A DNA stretch of 64,000 bases, from contig KB904821.1 of NCBI GenBank assembly GCA_000380225.1, forward strand, positions 5,278,806 to 5,342,805, written 5' to 3'. Origin of the DNA: a filamentous cyanobacterium ESFC-1 (GTDB lineage Bacteria; Cyanobacteriota; Cyanobacteriia; Cyanobacteriales; Spirulinaceae). Below the pieces are notes generated by a model that was not told the DNA's origin, ran no database searches, and was given only the letters and a program-made list of their open reading frames with translations. Within the stretch, counting starts at the first letter, position 1; every line of letters begins with the position of its first letter. Made by a program: the position numbers and the translations under genes. Positions 17,156 through 26,360 of the stretch are shown in pieces.

Positions 17156-18556
17156 ATGAAAGCTTTACTCAAAGACCCCTTAGTTTTAGCTCTTTTATTT
17201 GCCGCCGGAGTTATTTATTTCTTAGTGGCTTTCAATTATCTCGGTAAAAACAACAAATACACCGATTTACTTGAAAAACTTTATATTTGTACTTTTTTGA
17301 TTATTATTGCCGGGGAATCGGGCGTTGCGATTAATGCCTTAACGAAGCTCCATCCCAGAACTATTTTAGTTCATCATGTTACACCACCCACTGTTGTTGG
17401 ACAACTCGGCATCTATGCCTTCGCCTTACTCTTACTTGCACCCCGCTTTCGCTATACCTTACGCAACCTTATTCAGAACTTCTCAGCCTTAATTATTCGC
17501 GATCCTTTTATTTCAATCTTTTTACTTTTAATTCTCATTTCCGCTTTTTGGTCAGACACCCCTAAAATCACCTTAAAATATGCTGTTGTTTACTTAGAAA
17601 TAGCCTTTTTTGCTTTCTATGTTGGTCAACAATATACCTGGAAAGGAATTTTCCAACTGGCCCGTTGGTCGGGATTCGCTTTAGCAGTTCTGAGTTTTTT
17701 AATGAATAAGAAAGATGGTAATGGTGCTTGGATTGGGATTCTAGGTCATAAAAATCATTTTTGCTTTCAAATGTTATTTGTTGCTTTACTTTGGTTTATT
17801 TATTCTCTCTATAATCCCAAGCAGCGCCGCTTATCTTTATTCATTGTTTGCTTGAGTTTATTTATGATGAATATGGGCGGAAGTGGTGCTGCAAAAGTTA
17901 TTTTTATCTGCTTATTTTCCTTATGGTTTTATTTAGGTTTTGCCAAAATATTGCCAGCACAATGGGCTTTTGTTTCAGTGGTACTATTTTTAATTTTTAG
18001 TATCTGTTTGACCATCGTTGTTACAGAAAACCTCGAATTCATTGTCGTTGACACCCTCAATAAAGACTTAACTTTAACCGGACGAACAGACTTTTGGCCG
18101 CTCATCATCAAAGAAATTAACAAACGGCCTTTACTCGGTTATGGTATTGGGGGATTTTGGCAAGCGTGGCGAGGTGCAAACGACCCAGCCAGTCAAGTTA
18201 TTGTGCTAAAAAGCCAATTTCGTCCACCCCATTCTCATAACGGTTTCATGGACATTGCTTGCGATTTAGGTTACTTAGGTTTGATCCTGTTTATCTTATC
18301 TTTTATCATTAGTGTCGCCAAAGCTGTCACCTACTTGAATCAAGCTAAAATGCCAGAAGCTGGCTTGCCCTTATTGATTCTGTCGTTTATCCTGATGACC
18401 AACCTCACTGAAACTGGGTTACTTGGGGTTACAAGTATTTGGTTTTGGTATATGGTAGTGGCAGTACGAACCAGCTTAGATGCATCTACGATAGCTTCTC
18501 AAAACAAAGTATCAAGTTATCCGATAAAACCAAAACTTCCTGCTCCCTATCGATAA
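17156..18556 (+). CDS. O-antigen ligase / Wzy polymerase family membrane protein
   Basis: A 466-residue integral membrane protein with about 11-12 spans, read from the ATG at 17156 rather than the in-frame TTG at 17135. The large periplasmic loop near residues 320-375 carries LTGRTDFW and PPHSHNGFMD, the conserved Arg and His features of the WaaL/Wzy_C family, which joins oligosaccharide repeat units or ligates glycans. In this neighbourhood, between Wza/Wzc and a Wzx flippase, a Wzy polymerase role is most likely. It starts an apparent plus-strand operon with the flippase, 39 bases downstream, divergent from the export genes. Confidence 0.85.
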   Translation: MKALLKDPLVLALLFAAGVIYFLVAFNYLGKNNKYTDLLEKLYICTFLIIIAGESGVAINALTKLHPRTILVHHVTPPTVVGQLGIYAFALLLLAPRFRYTLRNLIQNFSALIIRDPFISIFLLLILISAFWSDTPKITLKYAVVYLEIAFFAFYVGQQYTWKGIFQLARWSGFALAVLSFLMNKKDGNGAWIGILGHKNHFCFQMLFVALLWFIYSLYNPKQRRLSLFIVCLSLFMMNMGGSGAAKVIFICLFSLWFYLGFAKILPAQWAFVSVVLFLIFSICLTIVVTENLEFIVVDTLNKDLTLTGRTDFWPLIIKEINKRPLLGYGIGGFWQAWRGANDPASQVIVLKSQFRPPHSHNGFMDIACDLGYLGLILFILSFIISVAKAVTYLNQAKMPEAGLPLLILSFILMTNLTETGLLGVTSIWFWYMVVAVRTSLDASTIASQNKVSSYPIKPKLPAPYR

Positions 18557-18595
18557 TTTATTATTCAACTTTCCAAGTTAAAAACTGAGGCTTAA

Positions 18596-19915
18596 ATGCT
18601 CAAAAAAATTATTGATTTGCCCAAGCGTATTAGTCCTAATCTGCGTAAGATTATCGGGAATACCGCCTGGTTATTTGCAGAAAAAATCTTTCAAATGGGC
18701 TTTGGCTTTTTGGTCGGGGCCTGGGTAGCTCGCTACCTTGCTCCCGAACGCTATGGTGTTATTAATTATGCTTGGGCAATGATGGGGTTGTTTGGCCCCA
18801 TTGCCCAACTCGGCCTCGAACAAATTGTTGTCCGAGATTTAGCTAAAAATACAGATAATAAAGAAGAAACTCTAGGAACTTCTTTTATTTTAAAAGCAAT
18901 TTCTAGTGTGACAACCTACCTGATAGTCATTACTGCGGTTTACTTTCTCAATCCCGGAAAACCTGAAATTCTATGGGTCACAGCAATTCTGAGTGCTGGC
19001 GTAAGCTTCAAAGCTTTTGATTCTATTAATTATTGGTTTCAGTCCCAAGTTCAATCGAAATATACCGTTTGGGCGCGGACTTCTGCTTATATATTTATCA
19101 ATGTTGTTAAAATTATTTTAATTCAAATTCAAGCCCCTTTACTGGCCTTTGCAATTGCCCTTGCAGTCGAACAAGCCATTACTTCAGTTAGCTTGATTTT
19201 TGTGTATCAAAAAAGCACCGGGTCTGTGTGGGCTTGGCGGGTGAGATGGGAACGAGCTAAGACTTTATTAAAAGATAGTTGGCCGCTAATTTTATCGGGA
19301 ATTGTTATTATGATTTATATGCGAATCGATCAAGTTATGCTCGGTCAAATGAAAGGAACTGAAGCGGTTGGCGTATATTCCGTTGCCGTAAAAATTTCAG
19401 AATTATGGTACTTTGTTCCCCAAGCGATTATTAACTCGGTCTTTCCTTCCATTGTACAAGCTAAAGAAATTAGCGAAGAACTATACTATAAGCGACTGCA
19501 AAAAATATTTAACTTTGTCGCCACCACAGGTTATATTTTTGCCATTGGCATTACCCTGACTGCTCCTTACTTCATTAACTTATTTTACGGGCCGCAATAT
19601 GCCGAAGCTGCCGGGGTTTTAACGATTAGTATTTGGGCGGGAATTTTTGTCGCATTAGGGTTAGCCCGTGAAACCTGGCTGACGACAGAAGGATTGATGA
19701 AGTTTTCTGCGGCTACTACCTCTGTTGGTGCTGTGGTTAATGTTGTTTTAAATCTTTTATTCATTGAGAAATATGGTGCAACAGGGGCGGCAGTTGCTAC
19801 TGTTATTTCTCAAGCCGTTGCTTCTTATATTGCCGGGGCTTTTTACCCCCAAACCTGGCCAATCTTTGTGCGTCAAACCAAGGCTTTAACCCTGGTGGGT
19901 TGGTTCAAATCTTAA
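18596..19915 (+). CDS. Polysaccharide flippase (Wzx family)
   Basis: A 439-residue membrane protein of the MOP superfamily with about 12-14 spans. It moves lipid-linked sugar repeat units across the inner membrane. The N-terminus (NTAWLFAEKIFQMGFGFLVG) and the region LGLEQIVVRDLAKN are typical of Wzx/RfbX proteins of cyanobacteria and Firmicutes. It lies between the Wzy-like gene and a glycosyltransferase in the same direction, completing the Wzx/Wzy set of this cluster. Confidence 0.9.
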   Translation: MLKKIIDLPKRISPNLRKIIGNTAWLFAEKIFQMGFGFLVGAWVARYLAPERYGVINYAWAMMGLFGPIAQLGLEQIVVRDLAKNTDNKEETLGTSFILKAISSVTTYLIVITAVYFLNPGKPEILWVTAILSAGVSFKAFDSINYWFQSQVQSKYTVWARTSAYIFINVVKIILIQIQAPLLAFAIALAVEQAITSVSLIFVYQKSTGSVWAWRVRWERAKTLLKDSWPLILSGIVIMIYMRIDQVMLGQMKGTEAVGVYSVAVKISELWYFVPQAIINSVFPSIVQAKEISEELYYKRLQKIFNFVATTGYIFAIGITLTAPYFINLFYGPQYAEAAGVLTISIWAGIFVALGLARETWLTTEGLMKFSAATTSVGAVVNVVLNLLFIEKYGATGAAVATVISQAVASYIAGAFYPQTWPIFVRQTKALTLVGWFKS

Positions 19916-19977
19916 AAGCTTTGACGCAGTTTCTCGAATAAGCCAAACTAGAAAAAACATCGTTACTTCAACCACCC

Positions 19978-20925
19978 ATGACCCATTGGCAGTTAAATAC
20001 TCCGGTTGCTTTAATTATTTTTAATCGTCCCGACCCCACTCAAAAGGTTTTTGAGGCGATTCGGGAAGCCAAACCCCCCAAACTGTTTATTATTGCCGAC
20101 GGGCCGCGACCCGATAAGCCCGGAGAAGCGGAAAAATGTGCTAAAACAAGAGCGATCGCGTCACAAGTAGATTGGGATTGTGAAGTCTATACCAACTATG
20201 CTGAGAAAAACTTGGGGTGTGGTTTGCGGCCCGCATCTGGGCTAGATTGGGTGTTTTCTCAAGTGGAAGAAGCCATTGTTTTAGAGGATGATTGTTTACC
20301 CCATCCGAGCTTTTTCCGCTTTTGTGAGGAGTTATTACAGCGTTACCGCGATGACGAGCGAGTTGCGACGATTTGCGGCACAAACTTGTTATTTGGTCAA
20401 GAGCAAATTGATGATAGTTATTATTTCTCTCGCTACAGTATATGTTGGGGTTGGGCCAGTTGGCGACGAGCTTGGCAATGGTTTGATTTTGAGTTGAAAG
20501 ATTGGGCGGAAATCAAACAGAAAAACTTGCTTAAAGATGTTTTAATTGATGACTATTCGATTAAAATTTGGAGCTTGTTAGCTCAAGAAACAGTAGATAA
20601 AACGCAAGATGGCGGCGTTCCCGATTGGTGGGATTATCAATGGACATTCTGTAATTTTATTAATAATGGTTTGTCGATTATTCCGAAAGTTAATTTAATT
20701 ACCAACTTGGGTCATACCGAAGAAGCAACCCATACTTTTAACGAAGAAAGTCGCTTTAACGAAGTCGGTGCAGAAGCCATAGAATTTCCCCTACAACACC
20801 CTCCTTATCTGATTCGTAATGTTGCCGCCGATTTAATCGTGCAGCATAGTTTTTACGATTATCGTCCGTCGTTTCAAAAGCGGTTTATGCGGAAATTCAA
20901 AAAGTTATTATCCGTTCCGTCGTAA
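19978..20925 (+). CDS. Glycosyltransferase family 2-like protein (HlpA-like)
   Basis: A 315-residue soluble protein with a GT-A glycosyltransferase start: TPVALIIFNRPDPT at the N-terminus, then ADGPRPDKPGE near residue 40. The acidic LEDDC near residue 103 stands where the metal-binding DXD would be. A WGWASWRRAW motif near 160 is shared with the group annotated as hemolytic protein HlpA-like, which are glycosyltransferases by sequence. It probably adds a sugar to the exopolysaccharide repeat unit. It is 62 bases after the flippase and on the same strand. Confidence 0.82.
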   Translation: MTHWQLNTPVALIIFNRPDPTQKVFEAIREAKPPKLFIIADGPRPDKPGEAEKCAKTRAIASQVDWDCEVYTNYAEKNLGCGLRPASGLDWVFSQVEEAIVLEDDCLPHPSFFRFCEELLQRYRDDERVATICGTNLLFGQEQIDDSYYFSRYSICWGWASWRRAWQWFDFELKDWAEIKQKNLLKDVLIDDYSIKIWSLLAQETVDKTQDGGVPDWWDYQWTFCNFINNGLSIIPKVNLITNLGHTEEATHTFNEESRFNEVGAEAIEFPLQHPPYLIRNVAADLIVQHSFYDYRPSFQKRFMRKFKKLLSVPS

Positions 20926-20930
20926 GGGCT

Positions 20931-21092
20931 TTAGCTTTGACTGGGAATACTGACGAATTGATGCACAGCAACAGCAACATCAGGAAATGCAACGGGATGG
21001 ATAATACCTTGATTCACCGTTGTTTGCGTGACAAATTCGATACGCCCCCACTGTCGTTTCTGACAATTAATCGGTATTACAATAACGAGTGC
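20931..21092 (-). pseudogene. Decayed coding remnant
   Basis: On the minus strand a 53-codon open stretch, bounded upstream by a stop and lacking a start codon, reads like the end of a real protein (WGRIEFVTQTTVNQGII, then HPVAFPDVAVAVHQF). A second short protein-like stretch in another frame lies just upstream (ANLIVDKIRLSTRY), suggesting a frameshift. The WG..then FPxAF pattern recalls C-termini of phage tail-fibre-like proteins, but I cannot assign it. It may also be chance. It sits between the glycosyltransferase and the next small gene. Confidence 0.3.
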
Positions 21093-21159
21093 TTAAACGG
21101 ATTTTATCAACAATTAAGTTGGCGTTTAGTTTAGAAAAAATTTGAGACTAAACAAGAGA

Positions 21160-21417
21160 TTACCATTTTAAGGTTGCGGCTTCTATGCCTTGTTCGCGGC
21201 GAATTTTACCGTCTTTTTCAAACCAAGCAATAATTTGTTCGTGGGTTAAGTTTTCGATGGGGACTTCGTATTCTTTGGCGATGATTTGGAGTAATCGTAA
21301 AGAAGAAACGGTTAGACGGGTTAAAAATTTTTCGGGAGACGACAACAACGCTTTATCCACATCCGCCGATTCTTCAGCCGTTAAAAATTGTGCGCCGGGT
21401 TGTTGCGGTTGAGTCAT
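21160..21417 (-). CDS. Small conserved cyanobacterial hypothetical protein
   Basis: An 85-residue soluble protein, acidic, with two predicted helical segments (EKFLTRLTVSSLRLLQIIAK and NLTHEQIIAWFEKDGKI) and no cysteine. I recognise the type as a conserved cyanobacterial hypothetical but know no function. It is downstream of sufR on the same strand, separated from it by a heptamer-repeat spacer of about 120 bases. Confidence 0.7.
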   Translation of the reverse strand: MTQPQQPGAQFLTAEESADVDKALLSSPEKFLTRLTVSSLRLLQIIAKEYEVPIENLTHEQIIAWFEKDGKIRREQGIEAATLKW

Positions 21418-21420
21418 TTC

Positions 21421-21542
21421 AGTTATGAGTTATTAGTTGTTTGTTATTGGTTGTTAGTTGTTTGTTATTAGTTATTGGTTATTTGTGGTTTGTCACCCTA
21501 TAAAGTCTGACTAATTTCCCAATTGGTAATTGGTAATTGGTC
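21421..21542. repeat. Heptamer-period tandem repeats (STRR)
   Basis: Imperfect TTAGTTG/TTATTGG-type units with 7-bp period fill 21421-21487, and TAATTGG units fill 21519-21540, up to the stop codon of sufR. Confidence 0.8.
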
Positions 21543-22191
21543 ATTGAATTTGCTGCCGAATCAAATAACCACAGCGATGTTCGCCATTGTTGAGCCAATT
21601 GGTGCGTTCTACGGTGCAATCGGGTAATATGGCATCAAACATTTCTAATTCGTGGCCGCATACGGTGGGGAAGGACTCTGCGACTTCGGAAATGGCACAG
21701 TTATGTTCGGTGAAAATAAATTGTGCTGTGGTATCGTCCGACTCGACGGGATGCACCTCGGCCATATAGCCTTCGTCTTGGCGCAGTTTAACTAATTTTG
21801 CCACGCGATCGCGCAACGATCCATCCCCCAGGCGATCGCGATAAACTTGAGCTTTACGTTCCCATTGTTTTCGCAACACCTCCCCGACTTGTTCCTCTCC
21901 CACGGTTTCGACCAAGGTATCGAGAAAAGAAACCGTAAACTCGCTGTAACGATGGGGGAAGCGATCGCGCCCTTTACGACTAAGCTTATAAAAGTGCTGG
22001 GGCCGTCCCATACCCACTTGCAGGGATTCGTGTTCGATTAAATTTTCAGCTTCTAAATCCTTGAGATGTCGCCTCGTCGCTTGAGGGCTAATCTCCAAGG
22101 CTTCGGCTAACTCTTGCGCCGTGGCTCGATCCTGCTTTAATAAATGTTGCAGAATATCTTGTTTAGTGGAAGTTTGCGGGGTCGTTGTCAT
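21541..22191 (-). CDS. sufR: Iron-sulfur biogenesis repressor SufR
   Basis: DNA-binding repressor of the suf operon in cyanobacteria, itself holding an Fe-S cluster. From the ATG at 22191 it has 216 residues, the usual length; an upstream in-frame TTG is less likely. A winged helix-turn-helix occupies about 15-65 (ATAQELAEALEISPQATRRH). The C-terminal half has the cluster cysteines in the family spacing C165-X12-C178-X13-C192-X14-C207. It is divergent from sufB, and the spacer contains two exact CAAC-N6-GTTG sites, the known SufR target, so autoregulation and repression of sufBCD are expected. Confidence 0.95.
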   Translation of the reverse strand: MTTTPQTSTKQDILQHLLKQDRATAQELAEALEISPQATRRHLKDLEAENLIEHESLQVGMGRPQHFYKLSRKGRDRFPHRYSEFTVSFLDTLVETVGEEQVGEVLRKQWERKAQVYRDRLGDGSLRDRVAKLVKLRQDEGYMAEVHPVESDDTTAQFIFTEHNCAISEVAESFPTVCGHELEMFDAILPDCTVERTNWLNNGEHRCGYLIRQQIQ

Positions 22192-22255
22192 GGCTTTGGG
22201 GTCAGTCGGATTTCTCAAGCGGGACAAATAAAAATAATTTCTTAATGTACTTTGA

Positions 22256-22269
22256 CAACAACTTTGTTG
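22256..22269. promoter_or_regulatory. SufR operator site, sufR-proximal
   Basis: CAACAACTTTGTTG matches CAAC-N6-GTTG exactly, and lies in a larger perfect dyad (22255-22270). CAAC-N6-GTTG is the published type of SufR recognition sequence in Synechocystis. Confidence 0.88.
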
Positions 22270-22295
22270 TTAATGTAGCCTAAAATAGAATTAAG

Positions 22296-22309
22296 CAACA
22301 CCGTTGTTG
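22296..22309. promoter_or_regulatory. SufR operator site, sufB-proximal
   Basis: CAACACCGTTGTTG again matches CAAC-N6-GTTG exactly. Its centre is 40 bases from that of the other site, about four helical turns, so both dimers would sit on the same DNA face. Confidence 0.87.
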
Positions 22310-22435
22310 TTTTACTTGATTACTTACTATAGTAGCCCAAAGCTCGACTCGCGATCGGCATTTATCGCTGACCTCCTGCGACAGCCTCGGCCAAAAACCA
22401 TACAAAAACAATCAGCATTAACCCCCTAAAGCCTC

Positions 22436-23878
22436 ATGAGTTCTACATCCGTCAAAACCTTAGTCAATCAGCCTTACAAATACGGTTTCATCACCGATAT
22501 TGAAAAAGATACCCTGCCCCGCGGCCTCAGCGAAGACGTAATCCGCCTGATTTCCGCCAAGAAAAAAGAGCCAGAATTTATGCTCGAATTTCGGCTGCGG
22601 GCTTATCGTCGTTGGCTCGAAATGGCCGAACCCGCTTGGCCTCATGTCGAATATCCCCCCATCGATTATCAAAACATCGTCTACTACTCCGCCCCCAAGC
22701 AAAAAGACGAAAAGCTCAACAGCTTGGACGAAGTAGACCCCACCCTTCTCGAAACCTTTGAAAAACTCGGCATTCCCCTTTCCGAGCAAAAACGCCTTAG
22801 CAACGTTGCCGTAGACGCAATTTTCGACAGCGTTTCCATTGGCACAACTTTCAAAGAAAAACTCGCCGAAGATGGCGTAATTTTCTGCTCAATTTCCGAA
22901 GCCGTCCACGACTATCCCGAACTCATCGAGAAATACCTCGGTAGCGTCGTTCCCGTTGGAGATAACTACTTCACCGCCCTCAACTCCGCCGTATTCAGCG
23001 ATGGTTCTTTCGTGTACATTCCCAAAGGCGTAACCTGCCCCATGGAATTGTCCACCTATTTCCGCATCAACGACGGGGATACCGGGCAGTTTGAGCGCAC
23101 CCTCATTGTTGCCGAAGAAGGGGCATCCGTGAGCTACCTCGAAGGCTGTACCGCCCCCATGTACGACACCAACCAACTCCACGCCGCCGTCGTCGAATTA
23201 GTCGCCCTCGACAACGCCGACATCAAATATTCCACGGTGCAAAACTGGTTTGCTGGCGATGAAAACGGCAAAGGCGGGATTTACAACTTCGTCACCAAAA
23301 GAGGATTATGCAAAGGCGTAAACTCCAAAATCTCTTGGACACAAGTCGAAACGGGTTCTGCGATTACCTGGAAATATCCCAGTTGCGTATTAGTGGGGGA
23401 TAACTCCGTGGGTGAGTTTTACTCCATTGCCCTAACCAACAACAAGCAACAAGCCGACACCGGAACTAAAATGGTGCATATCGGGCGCAACACCAAAAGC
23501 ACGATTATTTCCAAAGGGATTTCGGCGGGTGGCTCGAAAAATAGCTATCGCGGCTTAGTGAAAATGGGGCCAAAAGCCAAAGGTGCGCGGAACTACTCTC
23601 AGTGTGATTCGATGCTGATTGGCGACACTGCCGAAGCCAACACCTTCCCCTATATCCAAGCGGAAAATAATACTGCCAAAGTCGAACACGAAGCCTCTAC
23701 TTCTAAAATCGGTGAAGACCAACTGTTTTTCTTCGCCCAACGGGGGATTTCGGCAGAAGACGCAATCTCGATGTTGATTAGTGGTTTCTGTAAAGATGTC
23801 TTCAATCAACTGCCGATGGAATTCGCCGCCGAAGCCGATAAGCTTCTCAGCCTCAAACTCGAAGGCACTGTCGGATAG
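22436..23878 (+). CDS. sufB: Fe-S cluster assembly scaffold SufB
   Basis: Core scaffold of the SUF system, 480 residues, normal length. With SufC and SufD it forms the complex on which new Fe-S clusters are built. The conserved C-terminal cysteine that accepts sulfur or ligates the cluster is C390 in RNYSQCDSM, and the beta-helix core and [16 protein letters not shown] segment are present. No intein is inserted, unlike sufB of some cyanobacteria. It is the first gene of the suf run, divergent from sufR. A 304-bp spacer of repeats separates it from sufC. Confidence 0.97.
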   Translation: MSSTSVKTLVNQPYKYGFITDIEKDTLPRGLSEDVIRLISAKKKEPEFMLEFRLRAYRRWLEMAEPAWPHVEYPPIDYQNIVYYSAPKQKDEKLNSLDEVDPTLLETFEKLGIPLSEQKRLSNVAVDAIFDSVSIGTTFKEKLAEDGVIFCSISEAVHDYPELIEKYLGSVVPVGDNYFTALNSAVFSDGSFVYIPKGVTCPMELSTYFRINDGDTGQFERTLIVAEEGASVSYLEGCTAPMYDTNQLHAAVVELVALDNADIKYSTVQNWFAGDENGKGGIYNFVTKRGLCKGVNSKISWTQVETGSAITWKYPSCVLVGDNSVGEFYSIALTNNKQQADTGTKMVHIGRNTKSTIISKGISAGGSKNSYRGLVKMGPKAKGARNYSQCDSMLIGDTAEANTFPYIQAENNTAKVEHEASTSKIGEDQLFFFAQRGISAEDAISMLISGFCKDVFNQLPMEFAAEADKLLSLKLEGTVG

Positions 23879-23927
23879 TCAATGACCAATGACCAATTAC
23901 TAATTACCCATTGAGGTAATTAGAGAT

Positions 23928-24129
23928 GTAGGGTGGGTTAGGCGGCTAAAACTTGTGCTGTGACAGCAATCTACGAATCCGCCGTAACCCGCCATTTAGG
24001 GTGTGTCACGGCAGCAGCCGAGGCCGCTAAAACTGATACTCTCGACAGCAATAAGCGCAAAATCGTAACCCACCGTTTAAGATGTGTCGCAGCAGCATTT
24101 CGGTGCGTTACGCTTCGCGCTCACCCTAC
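23928..24129. mobile_element. 202-bp inverted-end element in the sufB-sufC spacer
   Basis: This stretch begins GTAGGGTGGGTTA and ends GCTCACCCTAC, so its ends are inverted repeats (GTAGGGTG with CACCCTAC). Inside are two related CGTAACCC blocks and repeated GTGTC-CAGCAGC pieces. It has no convincing gene. The form is that of a small non-autonomous element, or of a composite repeat, lying inside an operon. Confidence 0.5.
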
Positions 24130-24142
24130 TAACTGCGGTGAA

Positions 24143-24181
24143 TAACTAACAACCAACAACCAACAACCAATAACCAACAAG
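24143..24181. repeat. Heptamer repeat immediately before sufC
   Basis: About five units of the AACAACC/AATAACC heptamer run to within two bases of the sufC start codon. No Shine-Dalgarno sequence remains visible between the array and the ATG. Confidence 0.8.
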
Positions 24182-24182
24182 C

Positions 24183-24977
24183 ATGATTAAAGAGAACAGT
24201 CCCGTTATTTTATCGGTTCGCAACTTAACCGCTAATGTAGATGGTACGCCCATTCTCAAAGGCATTAACTTAGAGATTAAAGCCGGAGAAATTCACGCCA
24301 TTATGGGGCGGAATGGTTCGGGTAAAAGTACCTTTTCTAAAGTTTTAGCCGGACACCCCGATTATGAAGTGACGGGGGGCGAAATTATTTATCAAGGCGA
24401 AAATATTTTAGAACTCGAACCCGAAGAAAGAGCGCTTAAAGGCATTTTCCTGGCGTTTCAATATCCTCTCGAAATTCCGGGGGTGAGCAATCTTGACTTT
24501 TTGCGCGTGGCGTATAATTCCCGCCGCAAACATTCGGGATTAGAAGAATTAGACGCTTTTGATTTTGAAGACTTAGTAGAAGAAAAGCTGGATGTGGTGC
24601 AAATGAAAGCCAGCTTTTTGAATCGTAGCGTCAACGAGGGCTTTTCGGGCGGGGAGAAAAAGCGCAACGAAATCCTGCAAATGGCACTCCTCGAACCGAC
24701 TCTAGGTATCCTCGACGAAACCGACTCCGGTTTAGACATCGACGCGCTGAAAATAGTGGCCAACGGTGTAAACCAGCTTGCAACTGAGGAGAATGCTATG
24801 GTGATGATCACCCACTATCAACGCTTGCTCAACTATATTGAACCGGATTATGTTCATGTAATGCGCGATGGAACCATTGCTACCAGTGGTGGGAAAGAAC
24901 TTGCCCTCGAACTGGAAAATCGCGGTTACGAATTTTTAGATGAAGAAAGCCCCGAAACGGCGGAGGTGAGCGCCTAA
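24183..24977 (+). CDS. sufC: SufC ATPase of the SufBCD complex
   Basis: Soluble ABC-type ATPase that drives conformational change in SufBCD, 264 residues. Walker A is GRNGSGKST at 42-50, the signature is [10 protein letters not shown], and Walker B reads [14 protein letters not shown], the characteristic SufC version. It abuts sufD directly: the sufD ATG follows the sufC stop with no gap. The heptamer array just before its start means its translation signal is atypical. Confidence 0.97.
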   Translation: MIKENSPVILSVRNLTANVDGTPILKGINLEIKAGEIHAIMGRNGSGKSTFSKVLAGHPDYEVTGGEIIYQGENILELEPEERALKGIFLAFQYPLEIPGVSNLDFLRVAYNSRRKHSGLEELDAFDFEDLVEEKLDVVQMKASFLNRSVNEGFSGGEKKRNEILQMALLEPTLGILDETDSGLDIDALKIVANGVNQLATEENAMVMITHYQRLLNYIEPDYVHVMRDGTIATSGGKELALELENRGYEFLDEESPETAEVSA

Positions 24978-26360
24978 ATGGTTGTTGAAGCTGCCTTAAA
25001 TCCTATCTTACCTTCTACCGGAGAGGGCGATCGCGGCAATGCCTATCTCAAGGACTTGCTGCGTCTTCTCGAAGGCCAAAAAGTTCGCTCTCACTCCGAA
25101 ATCGCAGGCTGGTTACAAGAATTGCGCCAACGGGCCGCCTATAACGTCACCAAACAGCGAATGCCGATTCGTAAAGACGAAGAATGGCGATTTACTAACC
25201 TTTCTGACTTACAGCAACATACCTTTACTGCTGCCCCTACCGTCCAGCTTAATGCCCCAGATATCGAACTCTTAACTATACCCGAAGCCGCCACCAGCCA
25301 GGCTGTTTTTGTCAATGGCCGCTTTACACCAGAGTTGTCTAATCTCACGGCATTACCTGAAGGTATTTTTGTGGGCAATTTGGCACAACTCCCCGTCGAA
25401 CAAAGCCTCAAATTAGTTAAATATTTTGCTCATATTGAAGGGGCGAATGAAGTCTTTACCGCCCTCAATACGGTGGGTTTTCCTGATGTTGCCATGGTTT
25501 GGTTAGCTCAGGATGTCATTGTCGAGCAACCCTTACATCTACTCTTTGTCACAGTCGTTGAAGATGAGGTTATTTTAACTTCACCGAGAGCCGCGATAAT
25601 TGCCGAACCCAGCTCTAGCTTAGAAATCGTCGAACACTACGCCGCCGTTACCCCCGGCTGTCCCGACCAAACCGGCAATACGCCTTACTGGACGAATGCC
25701 GTCACCGAGATTTGGCTCGAAGAAAACGCCCAAATTAACCATACCCGCAACCAACGAGAAAGCGGCGACGGTTTCCACATTGGTAAAACGGCGGTTGCCC
25801 AACATCGCAGCAGTCGTTATACCTGTAATGCTTTGTCTTTGGGGGCAAAACTGTCGCGGCATAACTTGGAAGTGTGGCAACAAGGAGAGCAAACCGAAAC
25901 GACTCTCAACGGTTTAACTATTGCCGGACGAGAGCAAACTGCCGATACTCACAGCCTGATTGCCCTTGATTTTCCCCACGGCAAAACCGACCAGTTGCAT
26001 AAGTGCGTTATTGACGATACAGCCCATGCCATCTTTAACGGTAAGGTGTACGTCCCCCAAAACGCCCAACTGACCAATGCGGCCCAACTCAACCGTAACC
26101 TCCTCCTTTCCCCGAAGGCGCGAGTAGACACCAAACCGCAACTACAAATCACCGCCGATAACGTCAAATGTACCCACGGCGCAACCATCAGCCAAATTGA
26201 AGCTGACGAGTTATTTTATCTACAAAGTCGCGGGATTAATGCTGATAGCGCTCGTAGTCTGCTTTTAGATGCTTTTGCCGCCGAAATTCTCAACCGCGTT
26301 CCCATTCTCTCTTTGCGGAAGCGATTGGCTCAATGTGTGGCTTGTCGGACGTATGAGTAA
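24978..26360 (+). CDS. sufD: Fe-S assembly protein SufD
   Basis: Partner of SufB in the SufBC2D scaffold, 460 residues. The C-terminal core carries KCTHGATISQIEADELFYLQ, with H400 equal to the conserved histidine implicated in cluster formation at the SufB-SufD interface. The N-terminal helical domain contains the RKDEEWRFTNLSDL signature. It starts at the base after the sufC stop, so translation is coupled. The frame is intact to the stop. The 537-bp repeat spacer behind it separates it from sufS. Confidence 0.95.
   Translation: MVVEAALNPILPSTGEGDRGNAYLKDLLRLLEGQKVRSHSEIAGWLQELRQRAAYNVTKQRMPIRKDEEWRFTNLSDLQQHTFTAAPTVQLNAPDIELLTIPEAATSQAVFVNGRFTPELSNLTALPEGIFVGNLAQLPVEQSLKLVKYFAHIEGANEVFTALNTVGFPDVAMVWLAQDVIVEQPLHLLFVTVVEDEVILTSPRAAIIAEPSSSLEIVEHYAAVTPGCPDQTGNTPYWTNAVTEIWLEENAQINHTRNQRESGDGFHIGKTAVAQHRSSRYTCNALSLGAKLSRHNLEVWQQGEQTETTLNGLTIAGREQTADTHSLIALDFPHGKTDQLHKCVIDDTAHAIFNGKVYVPQNAQLTNAAQLNRNLLLSPKARVDTKPQLQITADNVKCTHGATISQIEADELFYLQSRGINADSARSLLLDAFAAEILNRVPILSLRKRLAQCVACRTYE

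Noticed and set aside
23960-24145. Open frame of 61 codons between sufB and sufC
   Set aside because: It lies in the inverted-end repeat element and its translation looks like repeat sequence (two related CVTAAAEAA/CVAAAFRC pieces).
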